This document shows, piece after piece, positions 6,992-8,240 of a stretch of DNA of 8,240 nt (its first letter is position 1; each line of letters starts with the position of its first letter). The DNA is taken from NCBI GenBank assembly GCA_012512465.1, contig JAAZED010000264.1, positions 1 through 8,240 on the forward strand. Direction: 5' to 3'. Under the pieces are notes generated by a model, which did not search any database, was not told the origin of the DNA, and saw only the letters and a program-made list of their open reading frames with translations. The position numbers and the translations under genes were made by a program. The DNA comes from Oxalobacter sp. Its GTDB lineage: Bacteria; Pseudomonadota; Gammaproteobacteria; Burkholderiales; Burkholderiaceae_D.

Positions 6992-7513
6992 TTATTTACT
7001 GCCCAGTGCCCTAAGCACTTTTTCCGTAAGATCCACTTTGGGGCTGAAATAAACCGCATCCTGCACGATCAGGTCATACTTTTCCGTTTGTGCGATGTTG
7101 TTGATGACCTTGTTGATACGATCCAAAACAGCAGCAAACTCTTCATTGCGGCGCTGCATCAGGTCTTCACGATAGCGGCGGTTCTTGCTCTGGAAGTCCT
7201 GACCATAATCAGCGAGTTCACGCTGACGCTTGATACGGTCAGATTCAGCCAGAACAGGCATATCTTTTTCCAGCTTGTCGCTCATCGCTTTGAGACGGTT
7301 CTGCATGTCACGCAACTCTTTTTCGCGCTTGGAAAATTCAGCTTCAAGTTTGGCCGATGCCGATTTCGCCGGTGCAGATTCACGCATGATGCGCTCGCTG
7401 TTGACAAAACCGATTTTCACTTCCTGCGCATGGGAAGCCGCAAAAGCAAAAAGGCACAAGGCCATAACACCCAGTTTTTTTACATCCAGAAAGGTTTTTG
7501 TGAAAATTTTCAC
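6992..7513 (-). CDS. skp: Periplasmic chaperone Skp/OmpH
   Basis: Skp is a trimeric periplasmic chaperone that holds unfolded outer-membrane proteins on the way to the BAM complex. From the GTG at 7513 it is 173 residues. The first 29 look like a signal peptide: a lysine-containing N-region, hydrophobic core LGVMALCLFAFAA (14-26), and a likely cut after SHA at residue 29. The mature part starts with the family motif KIGFVNSERIM (32-43), continues as a long charged helical region (about 45-135) forming the tentacles, and ends with YDLIVQDAVYFSPKVDLTEKVL, a typical OmpH ending. The frame is open to a TTG at 7540, but the GTG has GGAG 6 bases upstream and gives a normal signal peptide. It follows bamA by 54 bases. 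Confidence 0.95.
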   Translation of the reverse strand: MKIFTKTFLDVKKLGVMALCLFAFAASHAQEVKIGFVNSERIMRESAPAKSASAKLEAEFSKREKELRDMQNRLKAMSDKLEKDMPVLAESDRIKRQRELADYGQDFQSKNRRYREDLMQRRNEEFAAVLDRINKVINNIAQTEKYDLIVQDAVYFSPKVDLTEKVLRALGSK

Positions 7514-7519
7514 GGTTAT

Positions 7520-7523
7520 CTCC
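7520..7523 (-). promoter_or_regulatory. Ribosome binding site deciding the skp start
   Basis: GGAG on the minus strand, 6 bases before GTG 7513. It selects this non-ATG start over the upstream in-frame TTG at 7540. Confidence 0.6.
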
Positions 7524-7567
7524 AATCGAAAAACAAACAACAGGTTCTATATTACGCTACCCGCACG

Positions 7568-8240
7568 TCAGAAACCAGTACCAAGGGTAAACTGGAAGTT
7601 TTCTGTCTTGTCGCCATCCTTGGAATTCAGCGGGAAACCCAGGCTGAGCTTCAAAGGACCCATAGGGGAAACCCAGGTGATACCAACACCGGCAGAATAT
7701 CTTATCTCATCCAGTTTGATGCTGTCATCTTCTTCAAAAACGTTACCTGCATCGAAGAAGGCAAACCAGCGCAGTGTCCGGTCATATCACATGCCCGGGA
7801 AGGGGAACCCCAGTTCGGCATTGGCAAGCACACGCTTCGAACCACCGACATATTCGCGATCGCCATAGTACGGATTTCTCTGGTACCTGCCCAGTGAGGA
7901 AGTCTCATAACCCCTGACGGTGCCAATACCGCCTGCGTAAAAGTTTTTGAATTCCGGGTATTTTTCACCACCCAGACCTTCGCCATAATCAAGCTGCCCG
8001 TTCAGGGCAAACGTACCGCCAGACCAAAGCGGCCAGTAGTACTGATGCTGGTATGATGCCCGGTAGTACTTCATGTCCCCCAAAAGAGACACTTCCAGAT
8101 TGGCTTTTTGCATCCGGCCTTTTGTCGGCACGAGTGAACTGTCACGGCTGTCCCTGGTCCACCCGGCAGTCAGGGGGATACCATAGGCAGTGGCTGAATT
8201 GGCGTCTTTTCCGCCCATATCCTCTACAAACTCCACGTAC
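7568..8240 (-). CDS. bamA: Outer membrane protein assembly factor BamA, C-terminal part, with an in-frame TGA
   Basis: BamA is the 16-strand outer-membrane barrel that inserts other barrels. Only the last 223 codons plus stop are here; the POTRA domains lie beyond the right edge. The fragment contains the conserved VRGY of extracellular loop 6 (codons at 7918-7907), the LANAELGFPFPG strand, the RTLRWFAFFDAGNVF segment and the C-terminal beta-signal ending FQFTLGTGF, with the true stop TGA at 7570-7568. An in-frame TGA at 7789-7787, just after PFPGM, splits this sequence. The 72 codons beyond it are ordinary BamA sequence in the same frame, so this is a point change or sequence error and not a frameshift; GGA (Gly) to TGA would explain it. 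If real, the product would lose the last barrel strands and the beta-signal. The gene heads the visible operon. Confidence 0.9.

Noticed and set aside
7088..7897. A 269-residue plus-strand open frame antisense to skp and bamA
   Set aside because: It crosses two real genes and the gap between them on the opposite strand, with no recognisable domain or sensible start signal.
7702..7992. A frameshift as the cause of the bamA interruption
   Set aside because: Reading through the TGA in the same frame gives continuous BamA sequence to the proper end, and the overlapping frame here gives no BamA-like residues. A substitution fits and an indel does not.
1..8240. CRISPR arrays, tRNA or rRNA genes, insertion sequences, attachment sites
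   Set aside because: No regularly spaced repeats, no cloverleaf-like sequence, no transposase or integrase frames and no terminal repeats were seen; nearly all bases are taken up by core genes.

Overview
The window is a stretch of Gram-negative chromosome, almost certainly betaproteobacterial. The order bamA–skp–lpxD–fabZ–lpxA–lpxB–rnhB–(SpoU/TrmH methyltransferase) followed by a ppsR/ppsA pair is the arrangement I know from Burkholderiales. The moderate GC content and AT-rich ppsA/ppsR spacer could fit a lower-GC member such as an Oxalobacteraceae, but that is inference only. There are no mobile elements, CRISPR arrays, rRNA or tRNA genes that I can see.

Layout. Positions 1-177 (minus) hold the first 59 codons of ppsA. 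A divergent spacer (178-398) follows, with one plausible ppsA promoter overlapped by a small inverted repeat. ppsR (399-1235, plus) comes next and converges on a long minus-strand operon filling the rest of the window. In transcription order (right to left) the operon is: bamA 3' end (8240-7568), skp/ompH (7513-6992), lpxD (6968-5919), fabZ (5914-5444), lpxA (5447-4659), lpxB (4589-3450), rnhB (3438-2815), a SpoU/TrmH RNA methyltransferase (2815-2030) and a PIG-L/LmbE-type deacetylase (1986-1246). Spacing is tight, with stop/start overlaps at fabZ/lpxA (ATGA) and rnhB/methyltransferase (TGATG). No convincing terminator or internal promoter is visible between genes.

How the genes work together. 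BamA and Skp handle outer-membrane protein folding. LpxA, LpxD and LpxB carry out acylation and disaccharide steps of lipid A synthesis, and FabZ works in the elongation of fatty acids from the same 3-hydroxyacyl-ACP pool that feeds LpxA and LpxD. RnhB and the methyltransferase are housekeeping nucleic-acid enzymes carried on the same transcript. PpsR and PpsA are a separate module: PpsR switches PEP synthase on and off by phosphorylation.

Most notable points. (1) bamA, an essential gene, carries an in-frame TGA 72 codons before its proper end, with perfectly good BamA sequence on both sides. (2) A perfect 11-bp stem with a 5-nt loop lies inside the lpxB coding sequence. (3) The LpxA acyl-chain ruler position is Ala rather than Gly. 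(4) A divergent PIG-L family enzyme sits at the end of the lipid A operon. No wholly new biological system is evident; this is mostly a conserved core region.
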